Origin: Mya arenaria
Taxonomy: Eukaryota > Mollusca > Bivalvia > Myida > Myidae
Direction: 5' to 3'
NCBI RefSeq assembly: GCF_026914265.1
Contig: NC_069131.1
Span: 2,515,501-2,579,500 of the forward strand
DNA: 64,000 bases
Made by a program: the position numbers and the translations under genes. The notes beneath the pieces are model-generated. The model worked only from the letters and a program-made list of their open reading frames with translations. It had not been told where the DNA came from and did not search any database. Position 1 is the first letter of the stretch; each line of letters starts with the position of its first letter. Positions 1-11,911 of the stretch are shown here, piece after piece.

Positions 1-478
1 GCACTATTTGACTGTGATGCTGACAACGAAGATGAACTGTCCTTCCGGGAAGGGGAGATAGTTGTTTTACTGAGGGAAGAAGAGGAGGAGTGGTGGGTGA
101 GTGACCTCCCTTTGGTTCTTGTAAACATTTGCTCATGGTAGGTGACCTCCCTTTTGTTTCGTGCACACATTTGCTTCTGGTAGGGAAGATATTTGCTTTG
201 TTGAGAGGGGGAGATTTGTGTGTAACACTGTAAATTTCTGTGTTTCCTTAAAATGAATCTCCTTAATATCTTCTAAAAAAACCTTTAAAAAGAAGATTTT
301 AATTCTTCATATTTATGTATTTAACAGGAATAACAAATGATGAGACAACAACATTATTACAATGATAAAAAGGTTTACCATTTTTTCTATTTCTATCTCA
401 CAGGAAGGGGAGATAGAGAACCAGCCTCACAGACGCGGCCTGCTCCCTCTCAGCTTTGTAAAGGGCTTACCAGACTGA
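1..478 (+). CDS. ASAP-type Arf-GAP, C-terminal SH3 exons (5' part outside window)
   Basis: Two exons, 1-96 and 404-478, joined by a clean intron (GTGAGT donor at 97, CTCACAG acceptor before 404), give the last 56 residues of a protein that stops at TGA 476-478. They form an SH3 domain running to the C-terminus: [15 protein letters not shown], an acidic stretch ending in the WW pair, then [18 protein letters not shown]. The DADN-DEL-F start, the acidic run before WW and the G.IE.QP.R.G..P.SFV ending match the C-terminal SH3 of ASAP1/2 (Arf-GAP with SH3, ankyrin and PH domains), which acts on Arf GTPases in adhesion and endocytic membranes. That assignment comes from remembered family sequence, not a search. 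Other SH3 adaptors are possible but fit the ending less well. An AATAAA at 537-542 lies only about 60 bases after the stop and could be the polyadenylation signal. Confidence 0.72.
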
Positions 479-3248
479 CCCCAACTCCAATGAGGCCAAA
501 CCTAGAGGTCGGAAGTCGGGTCAAATATAGCTGGCCAATAAAACAGGGCTTTTTAAATGGACTGGGAAATGGCGTATTTACAGAGCTCATAATTAATATG
601 GCATTTTGTTTTAAGAAAAAATGTATCTGATTAAGATAAATTAGTGAATATTATATTGAGCTATAATTTTTGTTATTGTTGATGATGATATTTTTATTGT
701 TTGAAAAAGTTTCCATTAAGGAATGAATTTGTTACATTTTCTACAGCATGTAAAATATCCAGCCAATATTGATTGTTTAACAGCCATGAACAATGTATAA
801 AAATGCCTTACCAAAATAATGTAATATTTGCGATGCTTACATTGAGAATAGAATATTTTTCCTGATTGATGAATAATTCCTACTGGTTAGGGACCACTTG
901 TTTGCCAGTATCGATTATTCACCCACCCTTTTGGCTGTTGTTTAGCAATTCCATTATTATTGTTTTCATACAAATGAAAGTTTGTGTTCTATTAGCTTCA
1001 TAGTATGGAAATTAAAATTGCACGAGTACGCGTTATATTTCTTCAGTGATGAATTATTGATTTTTTACCGCTTAACAAAATTGAAATCATTTCACCCTGA
1101 AATACCTGTTAAACCATACCGGTAGCAACATGTTTAATTTAATACAAACAAAAATATATTGTCAGTCTGGAACAAATATTTTTAGATTTTTTTCTATAAT
1201 TACAATTTTCTCAAATACCGGTAGGCAGATTATTACTTTGTCATTTATTTATGTCACGGTATATTTGGCAAGAGAATTCATTCATAAAAAACATGCATTA
1301 AAAGTCTTTTCATACCTATATTTAGAGTATTGACTTTATCCCAGTGAAATTTCATTCGTGAATATTCAGTATTTATGGAGTTATTCAAGAAAAGCCTCTG
1401 TTTCCGGGTGAAGGGTACTTAACCAGTTCTCAGGCAATTTTTTGTTAATTAAATACATGGAGTCGTTTACTATGGTATCTCATATGTTGCAACGAATAAG
1501 AACTTGTTTAATTATCTACAATTATTGTAATAGGAACATTGGTAGATTGTGTAGGGACCATGTGTATTTGTGTCGTGTGTACGGAGTACTTTATACCATT
1601 GAAAACCATTGTTTTTTATATTTGGTTGAATACTAGTTGGTAGTTAACAGATATCAGGGGTTCTTATGATAAGGTTTGAGAATTTTTTTCAACTTCAGAC
1701 GATTGGCTTTACTCGGACATTTGCAACAAAAACAGTTCGAAGTACTTTAAAAAAATAAATGTAAATGACTTTGGATTCAATTTAAATAAGGATCTTCCAA
1801 TGCTGGTACAAATAAAATGTTATAGTAAGAATATTGAAATTCATGTAACTGATCAATGGTTCTATTACTGAACTGAAGTAACTTATGGCTATTAAAATGG
1901 TACAAATAGGATCTGCTGGGAAACCAGAATAATTCCGGGCATCAACTATTACAAGCTTATAATTTTTGTGAGCAAATTGTGATGATTATCACAGATTTGT
2001 TGAAAAGTTCTGATGGGGATCATTGCGAATCTTTATTTATACAGTCACCACATGTCACCATGTGCTGAATATAACATTCAATGATGGCATATGCATTTGC
2101 TGTCACCCACTTATATTCCAATTAATGAACTTGAAGCTGAACAAAGTGATTGCCAGTCCTCTAATTAGTTTTTACTTTTAAAATCTAGTTTTATTATTTT
2201 CTATTAAATTAGTATTGATTAAATCAGTACTGGAATCTCGACCAACTTACATGCCTACCAGCAAACGCCACTGTAGAAAAAGAAAAGTAGTCCAGTCCAA
2301 TTCAAAGTGCAATATGTGTTCAGGGAGAATATAGCAGCATTCTAGGTAGAATAGTGTAAGCAGCTTTAGCTCAATGTTGTAGTTTACAAGTCATAGATCT
2401 GGGTAAGAGGACTTTGCCAGTTTGTAGAACCAGAGTAATCTTGTTAAATCTATGTAGTTTACATGTATGTTTGAAAAAGTTATAAGATATGTTACACTAC
2501 TTGTACATATGCACTTCCTATTGTGCACTACATCATCCAGGTATGCTGCATAATGTGTTGATTGTGCACGTTTAGGATGACATGTACGGTAGAATGCATT
2601 GATTGTACACGTTTTGGATGGCATGTATGGTAACACGAGGAAAGTCATGTTTTGCAACCTCTCTTTTGTTTTTTAAGGAACACCTTTGGTATACATTACA
2701 TGCAAAAAAGAGTATGTTACTAATAGATAAAACTTGATGTAAGATTTGTTAAGCCTAGTTTTTGTTGTAGTCTTTCATTATATGAATACAAATGTAGAGT
2801 GTTTCCATAGCTAACAATAACAACAACAATGATATGTACCACTTAACACTGCCTATATATTGTAATGTGTGGCTTAGTCTGGCTAAAATCTCTATACAGC
2901 TTATGCTGAACTGTTCGCTTACCTTATCTTTTGTTGTTAAAGATGGTATTGACTCCAATGTTTTATTATGTTATGGTTGACTGTTGAAGAGATGTTTTGG
3001 TTGATGATACTAGTATGGCGTAATGTTTTTGTTACAAATCATTAAGGAATGACTCACAGTGATTTGATTGTTATCCATACAAAAATATGTGATCCAAAGT
3101 AAAACCATTTAAATTTTAAACTCCAATCAAATTTCATTCACTTTCTTACAGAATACTTCACTGATTAAATTCAACCTTGTGAGGTAATTTTTTTTTTTAA
3201 ATATCCATAGGATATTTGTCCCTGAGGCCTTGGGACTGGTCAAAATGC

Positions 3249-3336
3249 TTGTGTTGTATTTATTTTCTAAAACATGAGATTGTGTTGTATTTATTTTCTA
3301 AAACATAAGATTGTGTTGTATTTATTTTCTAAAATG
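3249..3336. repeat. 31-bp tandem repeat, three copies
   Basis: The block TTGTGTTGTATTTATTTTCT plus about 11 more bases starts at 3249, 3280 and 3311, an exact 31-base period. Copies differ by one or two bases. Confidence 0.9.
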
Positions 3337-3648
3337 TCTTCCAATGCTGGCACAAGAACATGTATCTTTTGAATTTGATCTGTCACAGAAAAATGATCAA
3401 ACTTGACTTGTTATTTATGTGTGGTCATGTGGCAGTCTGCAGCTAAGTGTATAAAACTGGTAAGCTCTTTGGTTTTGTCAACGTAAGCCAAATTCTTTAT
3501 GGATTGGCCAATATTTATCCATTAATTACTACCAACCAATCAAATCATAGAAATGCACAAACTGGCTAAAGATAACCAATGGACAGTTTATCCAGGTTTT
3601 AGACAATCAGAGGCAGCAGTAGTCTTCAGTCTAGTTTTTATATTTAAA

Positions 3649-3700
3649 TGATATGATTGGTTAGTATTAATTGTTGAATAATTATTGACCAATCATATCA
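3649..3700. repeat. Inverted repeat with CCAAT/ATTGG arms
   Basis: TGATATGATTGGT (3649-3661) is the exact reverse complement of ACCAATCATATCA (3688-3700), with a 26-base loop. The neighbourhood 3520-3730 has several further ATTGG/CCAAT words. It may be a small palindromic element; no role can be shown. Confidence 0.7.
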
Positions 3701-4815
3701 TACAATTTGGCTAACTTTAACCAAACCAAGTTTTACCCAGATTTATACAGTTGGCTGCTGTAATTTATTATTAAATTATATCCTTAGTTTCTGATATCTT
3801 TATGTTGAATAAAATAGTGTCTGACTATACTGACATCATTTCACTTCTTTTTTTTCTGTTTGATTATTCAGTTAAGCTTTGCAACTGCATTTTTAAGGCT
3901 TCAATTTTTCTCCACCAAGATAAGGATCTTGAATGTGATACATTTATTTGACATTTGACTTTAGGTAATCAGATGGTAGTACAAAAAGTGATGCTTATTG
4001 TTTATAATTCGAAGCCTTACATACTCTTTGTTCATAGTGACTCTTTGTTTTCAACAGTTTACATAACACACTATGATTACTTTGAATCCTAACAATCACA
4101 CTAGTCACTTTACTAGTTGCATTAATCAGCTCAATTGGAACACCTCGGCCATCTCCACCATACGATGAGCCTCGGGTGTATCCCGGTGCATTACTAAAAA
4201 TAGTTCTTAAAATTAAAATAGCGGCGATGCCTACAAAGGTGGTGTCTGTCTGTACTTTATGTTAAGTATCAGACAGGCAAATATTTTGCCTAAAAAATAA
4301 CAAAGCAGCACAGCTTCAGATGTATACTGTAACTGAATTACAACGCCATCTACTGGTACTTTGAGCATAGTTAAATGTAAAGAATTCTGACATTGTATTA
4401 TTATATATTATTATACCAGATTTGTTGAGCGCCCTTTTCATAAAAAATACGTTCAAGGGCGCTTGTAAACCGTCCACATCCAAAGTTGTTCTGAATGAAA
4501 ATGGCCAAGGTGCTCCGATTGAATGCAGTTTAACAGTTATGAGAGGCATATTACTCATCAGCGAAGATCACACGGCCAAATCTTCAGTCCATTTTTTTCT
4601 GTGTAAACCATGTTGGATAATTGTTTTGCTATGGCCTATCACAAAATGTGCAATATATACATAACTCATGTTTAACTTGTTTATGCTTGTGATATAAACT
4701 TGCATCTCAATTCATCATTGTTATTACTTTATTATGTTTATTGAATTGTATTTTATTATTTTAACTTGCGAGTTTCAGATTTTAAATGTATCCAATCAGG
4801 CCCAAGCTTGCAAGT

Positions 4816-5335
4816 GTGTTGCTGCCATGTGTATGTACATGTATGTGTTGCTGCCATGTGTATGTACATGAATGTGTTGCTGTCATGTGTATGTACATGT
4901 ATGTGTTGCTGTCATGTGTATGTACATGTATGTGTTGCTGCCATGTGTATGTACATGTATGTGTTGCTGTCATGTGTATGTACATGTATGTGTTGCTGCC
5001 ATGTGTATGAACATGTATGTGTTGCTGCCATGTGTATGTACATGTATGTGTTGCTGCCATGTGTATGTACATGTATGTGTTGCTGCCATGTGTATGTACA
5101 TGTACATGTTGCTGCCATGTGTATGTACATGTATGTGTTGCTGTCATGTGTATGTACATGTTGCTGTCATGTGTATGTACATGTATGTGTTGCTGTCATG
5201 TGTATGTACATGTTGCTGTCATGTGTATGTACATGTTGCTGCCATGTGTATGTACATGTATGTGTTGCTGTCATGTGTATGTACATGTATGTGTTGCTGA
5301 CATGTGTATGTACATGTATGTGATGCTGACATTTG
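4816..5335. repeat. 29-bp minisatellite
   Basis: About 19 tandem copies of a 29-bp unit, GTGTTGCTGCCATGTGTATG followed by TACATGTAT, with C/T variation in GCTGCC/GCTGTC and some copies shortened by loss of GTATGT. As 29 is not a multiple of three and the unit lacks stops in most frames, long cysteine- and methionine-rich reading frames appear on both strands. They are by-products of the repeat and not proposed as genes. Confidence 0.93.
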
Positions 5336-5930
5336 TACATATATATTATATTGTAACGTGCAGCTGTGTAATTAGTTTTCCAGATATTGAATGTTGGTCA
5401 ATACCATGTCAATGTATGATTTGATTATATATATATTCCCGTATACACACAACTAGTATTATATTGACCATTATGGACATAATTATTGACTTTCCATTTA
5501 CATGCGTTTGTATATTCCAATTACAAAGCCAATTCTTGTACATGTATTATTGCTCTAGATTACAATTATTATTGTTTTCATTTTAATATGCATGTTCATT
5601 TGTCTTAATAAAAGTATAATATATTTCTGAAATGCGTGTGTGTTCTTATTCATAGCTCCTGTCAATGTAAATTGTGGCTTAATCCAATCCAGAGATATCC
5701 CGATTGAGAGCAGTTCGTGACGCGGCCGACAGTGTTTGCGCTGATCACTCTTGTTCAGTGCCTGTGGAAGTCAGTGCGCAACACCTGAAGCGGGAATATA
5801 CCGAGCTGCTCCCTGTAGGTCAGGTTGAAGGCAGGGAACTCGACCACGTCTGTTGCTCATGGCTGTTGTTAACGCCTGCAGATTAAGCGATTGGTATTCA
5901 AACACATACTGTAGCTCCAGGCGAAGGGAG
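5336..5930. other. Intergenic, with a more GC-rich patch at 5640-5890
   Basis: AT-rich to about 5640, with AATAAA at 5607-5612, followed by a patch (5640-5890) richer in G+C and CpG than its surroundings. A short open frame (5704-5886) lies in the patch but shows no recognisable domain. It could be unidentified exon or repeat sequence. Confidence 0.35.
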
Positions 5931-7762
5931 CAGGACTTTTCAACCCCAAGACATTTCAACCCCTTCTCAAAACGAAGACTTTTCAACCCTTAGACTTTTC
6001 AACCCCTATTTCAAAGACTTTTCAACCCCTACCTGTTTGGACTTTTCAACCCCTGAATCAAAGACTTTTCAACCCCTAGTTGAAATATTTTGATAGCCAT
6101 ATTGAAGACTTTTCAACCCCTAAATCAAAGACTTTTCAACCCCTATTATTTTTGTCAGCCAGTTGTCTTTTTCATTGTTTTTGCAAGAAACTTAACCAGT
6201 TGTTATTGAAATACAATTAGAGATTTGTGTGGCTTATTTGTTACACTTTTCTTCAAAGTATTGGATAAAGTTTACAAAGGCTTTGCCTTAATTTACTAAG
6301 CACTGGTGATGGTTAGGTTTTTTCAAAATAATATTCCGAACATTAACAATGGTACGGTAAAGTAAGATTTTGGTGCCTGGTTACTCCGAACATGCAATTG
6401 TTGTATTATTCTGAAGGATATTACATATCTCATATATTATGTACAATGTTATTACCATAATTGTGTTCTTTAAATAACAAATTTGAATAATTGCAAAAGA
6501 AAATGAATGCAAAGAAGAATTTACGGAACATTCTCCCTTGTGCCTGTAGAATGCCAATAAAAAAGTTTTTTTGTAGTACCAGATTGCTATTTCAGTACAG
6601 TTTGATTTTAATTCTTGATAATGTATTATCTAAAAATTCAGATTTTGCGGGTATAAATAAATAAAATATATTTTTTGTTTGATTTTAAATCCTGAAAATT
6701 ATACACAAAATGTATCAAGATGGCCATAGTTTGGAATGATGGCTATGATATTAGAACCTTAATTTAAAACTGTCACTTCAAGTTACTATAACCTCAATTA
6801 AAGGTGTTATGAAGCCCCTTAATCCCTTAGGAATTTATGACCATGTCACACATGTTGCCCATTAATGAATGTGCGACCTTCATTCCATTCTTTAACTGCA
6901 TATATGAAAAGACAATACAATGCTTATAGCATTTTTTTTACATTTATACCACTTTATAATAGAATGTCCTTATTTTTTTTAAACTGAGAAATAAAAAATG
7001 TTAATAAAATCTTGTATTCCCCTTATGGTGATAATTAAAGAAGTCCAACTTCAACACATGTAACTTATGTAATTTGAAAGCATTTGGAACTCAATCTATA
7101 AAACATTTTTATCATCTTTGAACTCAATGTATACTTTTGTATTTCTTAAACATTGTCTGCTAAATCATGATATTTTGAAATATTATGAAGAATTTTATTT
7201 AAAGTTCAACTCATTTTATTGTCTTTTTTATTGATGACAAAATGTTTTTAAAAAGTCTTTAAAAAAACTAAAAGAAAAACAAAAGCTTTTTCAATTAATT
7301 GATGGAGCAGTACCATGTACATAATGTATTGTATGAGAATATCCTCAGGGAGATAAGGAAGATTTATGGTGAAATGACTAAATAGCTAAATGGACAGTCG
7401 AGCATTTTTTTTTACTTATTTCAATGAAAATATTTAATGAATTATTGTATTATCATGTGTTTTAAGTATGTATATTTTATATGTATTACATATTTTTTGT
7501 TTGTTATATTTTTAGTCTTAATATATTCTTGATTTTTAAAATAAATTTCAAAATAAATTGTTTACTGTTGTAGTTATTTTCTTAAAAAGGTGAGAAATTA
7601 AGGGGTTGAAAAGTCTTCGTTTATTAGGGGTTGAAAAGTCTTTGTTTAAGGTGGGGTTGAAAAGTCTTAGCACTTTTAGGGGTTGAAATGACAAAGGGGT
7701 TGAAAAGTCTTTGATTTCACAAATGACAAAGGGGTTGAAAAGTCTTGGGGTTGAAAAGTCTG
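5931..7762. mobile_element. Foldback-like element with inverted clusters of GACTTTTCAACCCC
   Basis: The left end (5931-6145) has about nine direct copies of GACTTTTCAACCCC, some with one change, spaced 10-40 bases apart. The right end (7600-7762) has about seven copies in the opposite orientation (GGGGTTGAAAAGTC). The outermost motifs form a terminal inverted pair: CAGGACTTTTCAACCCCAAG at the left against CAGACTTTTCAACCCCAAG read inward from the right. The roughly 1.45 kb between is AT-rich without a convincing reading frame. A nine-base direct repeat, CCAGGCGAA, lies just outside both ends (5917-5925 and 7768-7776). Clusters of this kind are typical of subterminal transposase-binding repeats or Foldback elements, so a non-autonomous DNA transposon is likely. 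The superfamily is undetermined because the direct repeat does not abut the inverted ends. Confidence 0.7.
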
Positions 7763-8467
7763 ACAGCCCAGGCGAAAGGCAAAACATGGTTTTTGCCTGA
7801 TACGGCCAAGTTTACGCTGTGTCTATGCCTCTTACAAACTAAATCAAACAATGTTATAATTTATTTCAGATGATAAAAATACGTTAAAATGTAAATACCA
7901 TTGGGTCAATTTATAAATTACACAAAGATACATTAGAAGTGTTTACGTTGACATAAAGCATTTCACGATGGTGCAAGTTGACATTTCCATGGGTGAAAGT
8001 TTTCCGTATTAATACGGAATTCCGTATTTTCGGTCTTCTCAGGGGTCATTTTTCCAAAACGTGTAAATCCGGTGAGTTTTTCGGGGGGGGGGGGGGGGGG
8101 GGGGTACCCCATCATCCACCATCAACATCGCGATCCACTCAAAATCGAAGACAAAACCAAGTTAAATTACTGGTTTTGCAATTTCGTTCTATAAATAGCG
8201 TTGACATAAGCAGTAACTTTCTGTCGGCGATATCAGCCGAATGTTTCCGAAAACAGTCGTTTCTTTTCGTGAAAAAAGCATTGTAATTCCAATTTTCTCC
8301 GAGTGACCTCGGCAGTTTCCGCGCTAACAAAAACTTTGATGGCGGAAAAGGCCAGTTTTCGCCGAGGACTTACGGTCAGTACCCTTTACGACTTTTACGA
8401 CATACCGCAAATTGGAAGCAAAAGTAAACAAAAAAATTAATCGAAATACTGCTGTCAAAATTGAACA
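7763..8467. other. Non-coding flank with a 22-base G run
   Basis: Contains a palindromic TCCGTATTAATACGGA near 8000 and an uninterrupted run of 22 G at 8083-8104, capable of G-quadruplex formation and prone to sequencing error. The word AAGTGTTTACGTTGACAT at about 7937 recurs with one change at about 11047 in the same orientation, so the two lie on either side of the hAT-like gene. No exon recognised. Confidence 0.5.
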
Positions 8468-10256
8468 ATGAAGTTTCTACCCCCAGGGTATAATACTAAA
8501 GAGCTTGAACAGCCTGCGAAAAACAAATGGAGGTGGCAATGGCTGTCAGAAGTCGATTCGAAGGGTGTGAAATGGTCCGATTGGCTCCAAAAGATAGAAG
8601 TATGTGGTGTGGCTTTTTGCAGTCTGTGTTGGAAAACAATCAACTACAAATCAAACGGAAAGAAAGCACTCAAACTTCATTGCGAAGATGCAAACCATCA
8701 GAAAAACCATAGGGTAGTGAAAACCAATACGGTAAAATAGTGTTTACTATATATATGAATATCATTTTTATTAGTTGTATTTTCACTTTCAGTATGTTTT
8801 ATTTTTAATCAGTAGTGTAGTAAATACAAAATGTGTTACAATGACACTAGCACTTATAATCATCATGACACTCATTTATTTATTTTTCTTATTTGGTGAC
8901 CATTAGGAGTTCCCTATCTAAAGAATTTGAGACCTGTACAAAAATGAAAAAAAATATTTTTATTGATAATGTTTGAGGTAAATTAGGTTAAGACATAAAG
9001 TCATATTTGATGGTGACACAGCAAGGTGAGATTTATCTTATATATTTTTAGGTCCTGCCTGGGTCTTCACAAGCCAGTAAGCAGTCTGAGTCTATGCTAG
9101 ACAGGGTCGCCAAGCAACGTGCCATTACAGCATCTTTCCTGAGTGAACATTGCCTGCCATTCACATTGGCACCAGGGAAACACTGGTTAAGATCAATCTG
9201 TGTAGGGGTCTACTGGATGTGTTTCAAGGGTTTGTGAAACAGTTCCAGAGTGAAAAACCCTTGATTCACACTCTTCACACTAGAATGACAGAGGTAGCCA
9301 CAGAACTGTTGGGAATGTTTATGAAACCTGAGAAAATTCCAGACAGTATCACTAAGTTGATGAAATTAGATGTCACTGACAGAACTCTCCAGAAACCGGA
9401 CAGAGGTATTGGTGTAGGGAAATATGCATATACGGAACTCAACAAAGCAAGAATAGACAAATCATGCAGGCACTGGGTTCAAAATCTGTATGCTAACCTC
9501 CGACATGGGTATGTCATGGCTGCCAAAAAAATGCTAAAAATGCCAATTGACAACAAAACACTGCGTTGGATGACTGCCTTGGACCCAGACTTAGGTAACC
9601 ACAGTCAAACCTCTAGTGCCTTAAAGCGATTAGCTAGTTGCTTGCCAAATGTGTTTTCTGACGAACAGAATGGGCATCTAGCTGAAGAGATTGACAAGTA
9701 CTGTGTTGATCCACAAGTGAAGGATGTGAGGTCGGAGTTCAATGAGGAGGACAGAATTGATACTGGCTTCTGGACCAAAGTGTTCAAAATAAAAACTTTC
9801 ACAGAGGTCCGCTACCCAATGCTGAAGAAGCTTGTTATGGCTCTACTGACCATCTTTAGCGGACCTTTGATTGAATCCACATTTAATATCATGGATGATA
9901 TCATAGAAAAAGACAGGACCCAGCTAACAGTGGTCAACTATGAAGCTGTGGCCATTGTGAAGACTTCCCTAAAGAGAAGAGCTGAAAAAAGCACTAAAAT
10001 GAGAGTTAGTAGAAGTATGATAAAAGCTTGCATAAATGCATATGCATCTTATCAAGACTATCTGAAAATAAAAAGGGAAGAAGTGGAAAAGAAAAGGACA
10101 GAGAAATTGAACAGCTCTATTCAAATGCTGAAATTGGAGAAAGCCAGTAGAATAGCCAAGTTAGTGAGACTGAAAAACAGAATAGTCAACAGAAAAAGGA
10201 AAGCCACTAGTGGTTCTAGTTGTGGACACCAGTGGAAACGAATTAAATCAATATAG
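8468..10256 (+). pseudogene. hAT-like transposase-derived gene, internally deleted and frameshifted
   Basis: Exon 1 (8468-8731) encodes a TTF/BED-like zinc finger: C51-x2-C54, then H71 and H77/H81, in the context CSLCWKTINYKSNGKKALKL. A phase-0 intron (GTAAAA donor, TTTTAG acceptor) leads to exon 2 at 9052, whose frame reads VLPGSSQASKQSESMLDR through SEHCLPFTLAP and then stops near 9236. From about 9150 another frame is open to 10256: it starts PAIHIGTRETLVKINLCRGL and near its end has SGPLIESTFNIMDDIIEKDR, resembling the hAT C-terminal dimerisation region. The two frames overlap at 9150-9170, where the same bases serve both. In intact relatives, as I recall them, several hundred residues separate these segments, so the copy has probably lost its central catalytic part by deletion between short matching sequences. 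The C-terminus is lysine/arginine-rich. The long intact 3' frame suggests a fairly recent break. It is not expected to be an active transposase. Confidence 0.65.
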
Positions 10257-10750
10257 ACAGGCCATCAAAAATTCAGTTTAGGGACTCTGATATATTTTGT
10301 AAATGCTTTTAACAATATCTTGTATAAATTTTATATCCACTAGTGATTCTGTTGGGACACCCAGTGGAAAAGAAATATAGGCAGACCAGAGAACATTTAG
10401 TTTAGAGACTTGTAATATTTTGTAAATATTTTCTTAGCAATATTGTTGTATGTATTTTATATATGTTTGTGTATGTACAAGTTATTAAATGTGCTGTTTA
10501 ACTTGATAAAAATATAATATAAATCTTAATTTCTATTCTTTTTTCTTTTTTTTTTAACGTTTATTGAATGAGTTACAGAGTTATATGAATTATTGATTAA
10601 TGAGCAAGAATTTAAGTATTGAGGGATGTTTTTGTCAGGGGTCTTATGTATGTTAACAAAAGCTGCCAGAAATATCATAAATATACAACATAGATTTGAC
10701 TGATTTAAAGTCAGGAAAGGCTTTGAAAGGTGTTTATAAAATGCTTCATT

Positions 10751-10841
10751 CCTGGAGCTTCCGGGGGCCTCCGGCCCCCTGGACCCCTAGCCAGGGCGTT
10801 GCCCTGGACCCACCGGGGGCCCTGCGGCCCCCTGGCCCCCA
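10751..10841. repeat. GC-rich palindromic cluster downstream of the hAT-like gene
   Basis: A 90-base island of about 75-80% G+C in AT-rich DNA, made of several short hairpins such as CCAGGGC-GTT-GCCCTGG (10791-10807) and two GGGGGCC...GGCCCCC palindromes. It lies about 500 bases after the hAT-like reading frame and may belong to that element's 3' region. Confidence 0.6.
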
Positions 10842-11911
10842 GCTTTAATTTTCAGTATTTTGAAAATTTTCAACTTTCACCCATGCATTTCTACAGTAAC
10901 ACTTGTTTTGACGTGTTCTTTTAAAATCCTTCAATTAAAAGCATCTAGAAATAGTAGAACTTTCTTTGACATCGAGAAGGCCAATTCAAATCACTTGCAA
11001 CGAATGTTTACGGTATTTTGATACTTTTTCATTAACAATTGGTAAAAAGTGTGTACGTTGACATGCCGTGTTTGGAAAATATTGTTTGAATGTTCTCACA
11101 AAGTAAAATATTATGAAAGACACATTTTCGGGAAGCTTATGAATTGGTGCAGTTGTTAGGATAGGTCTCGAAATTTAGGAGTGAGTTTATAACGTAGATA
11201 TATGTGCCAATAACTTATCTGATTTGTGTTCTTTTGCCCTACTTCCTGTGTATACGTTTCCATTCGTGTGTCACGTGACAAAATGGTCTCCCCCAAACTG
11301 TGTTTTGGTGCATCCTTTTTTCGACGATTAATGAACATAGGGTTACTCATGTTTCCATAGCAACCACGGGTTTCAGTCCGAGGTAGTTTGACTTAATTTG
11401 ACGTTAATTTTGCTCGTCATTTGAATAATGTAATTTCGTAATGACGTCAAATAAATTACGTCAAAATTAGTATTCAAAATACGCAATGCAAGGTCTGACT
11501 TTTAAACGTGTATATTACGCAATAGAAGTGACTGAAATTTTCAGAATTACTTCCTGAAATGTCATTTGATTTAAATATCCCAAAATATAATAAAAGCAAA
11601 TATATGTCCGAAGAGCCAATCTCGGCGATTTGGCTAATATGCAGGACGTGAATATTTTTATTTATATAGCAAAACAATGTATTTATACTATTCTGTACGA
11701 CACAGAAAACAGATTTTTAGTTAATTTCATATGTTTCGGTAAATTTGTAAGTTTGAAACGTCTACTTATTTCCAAACAAGTAGCACGTGAAGCCGCGACG
11801 AAACCGGTAAAGTACAAAGGGTCAAAACCAAACATTTCCTGTCTCATTTATACCAAAACCATATAAACCGAAGTAAAACACAAACATTACAAAATGGAAC
11901 GTTGACCAGGA
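10842..11911. other. Intergenic, no gene recognised
   Basis: AT-rich. A perfect CRE-like TGACGTCA at 11442-11449 sits in a partly palindromic stretch (11390-11470) with several GACGT words. No conserved reading frame. Confidence 0.4.

Larger units (their letters stand above)
479..4815. other. 3' flank and intergenic DNA, no gene recognised
   Basis: AT-rich sequence after the SH3 gene. No reading frame looks like a conserved exon. It contains the small 31-bp tandem repeat and the CCAAT-bearing inverted repeat listed separately, and near 4430-4462 an inverted pair (AGCGCCCTT / AAGGGCGCT). Nothing else could be supported. Confidence 0.5.

Noticed and set aside
4766..5424. Overlapping Cys/Met/Val-rich reading frames up to 185 codons on both strands
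   Set aside because: All are produced by the 29-bp minisatellite, which lacks stops in most frames. Composition and repetition are those of the DNA unit, not of a protein.
5917..7776. CCAGGCGAA direct repeat as the target-site duplication of the foldback-like element
   Set aside because: It is separated from the inverted motifs by 7-8 bases that do not match between ends, so it does not abut the TIR. It may be chance or mark a larger unit; recorded but not used to set boundaries.
7548..7787. Minus-strand frame with repeated DFSTP/LFNP residues
   Set aside because: It is the translation of the GACTTTTCAACCCC cluster of the foldback-like element.
7937..11064. AAGTGT(T/G)TACGTTGACAT direct repeat flanking the hAT-like gene
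   Set aside because: At 18 bases it is too long for a hAT duplication and lies away from any recognisable TIR. Origin unclear.
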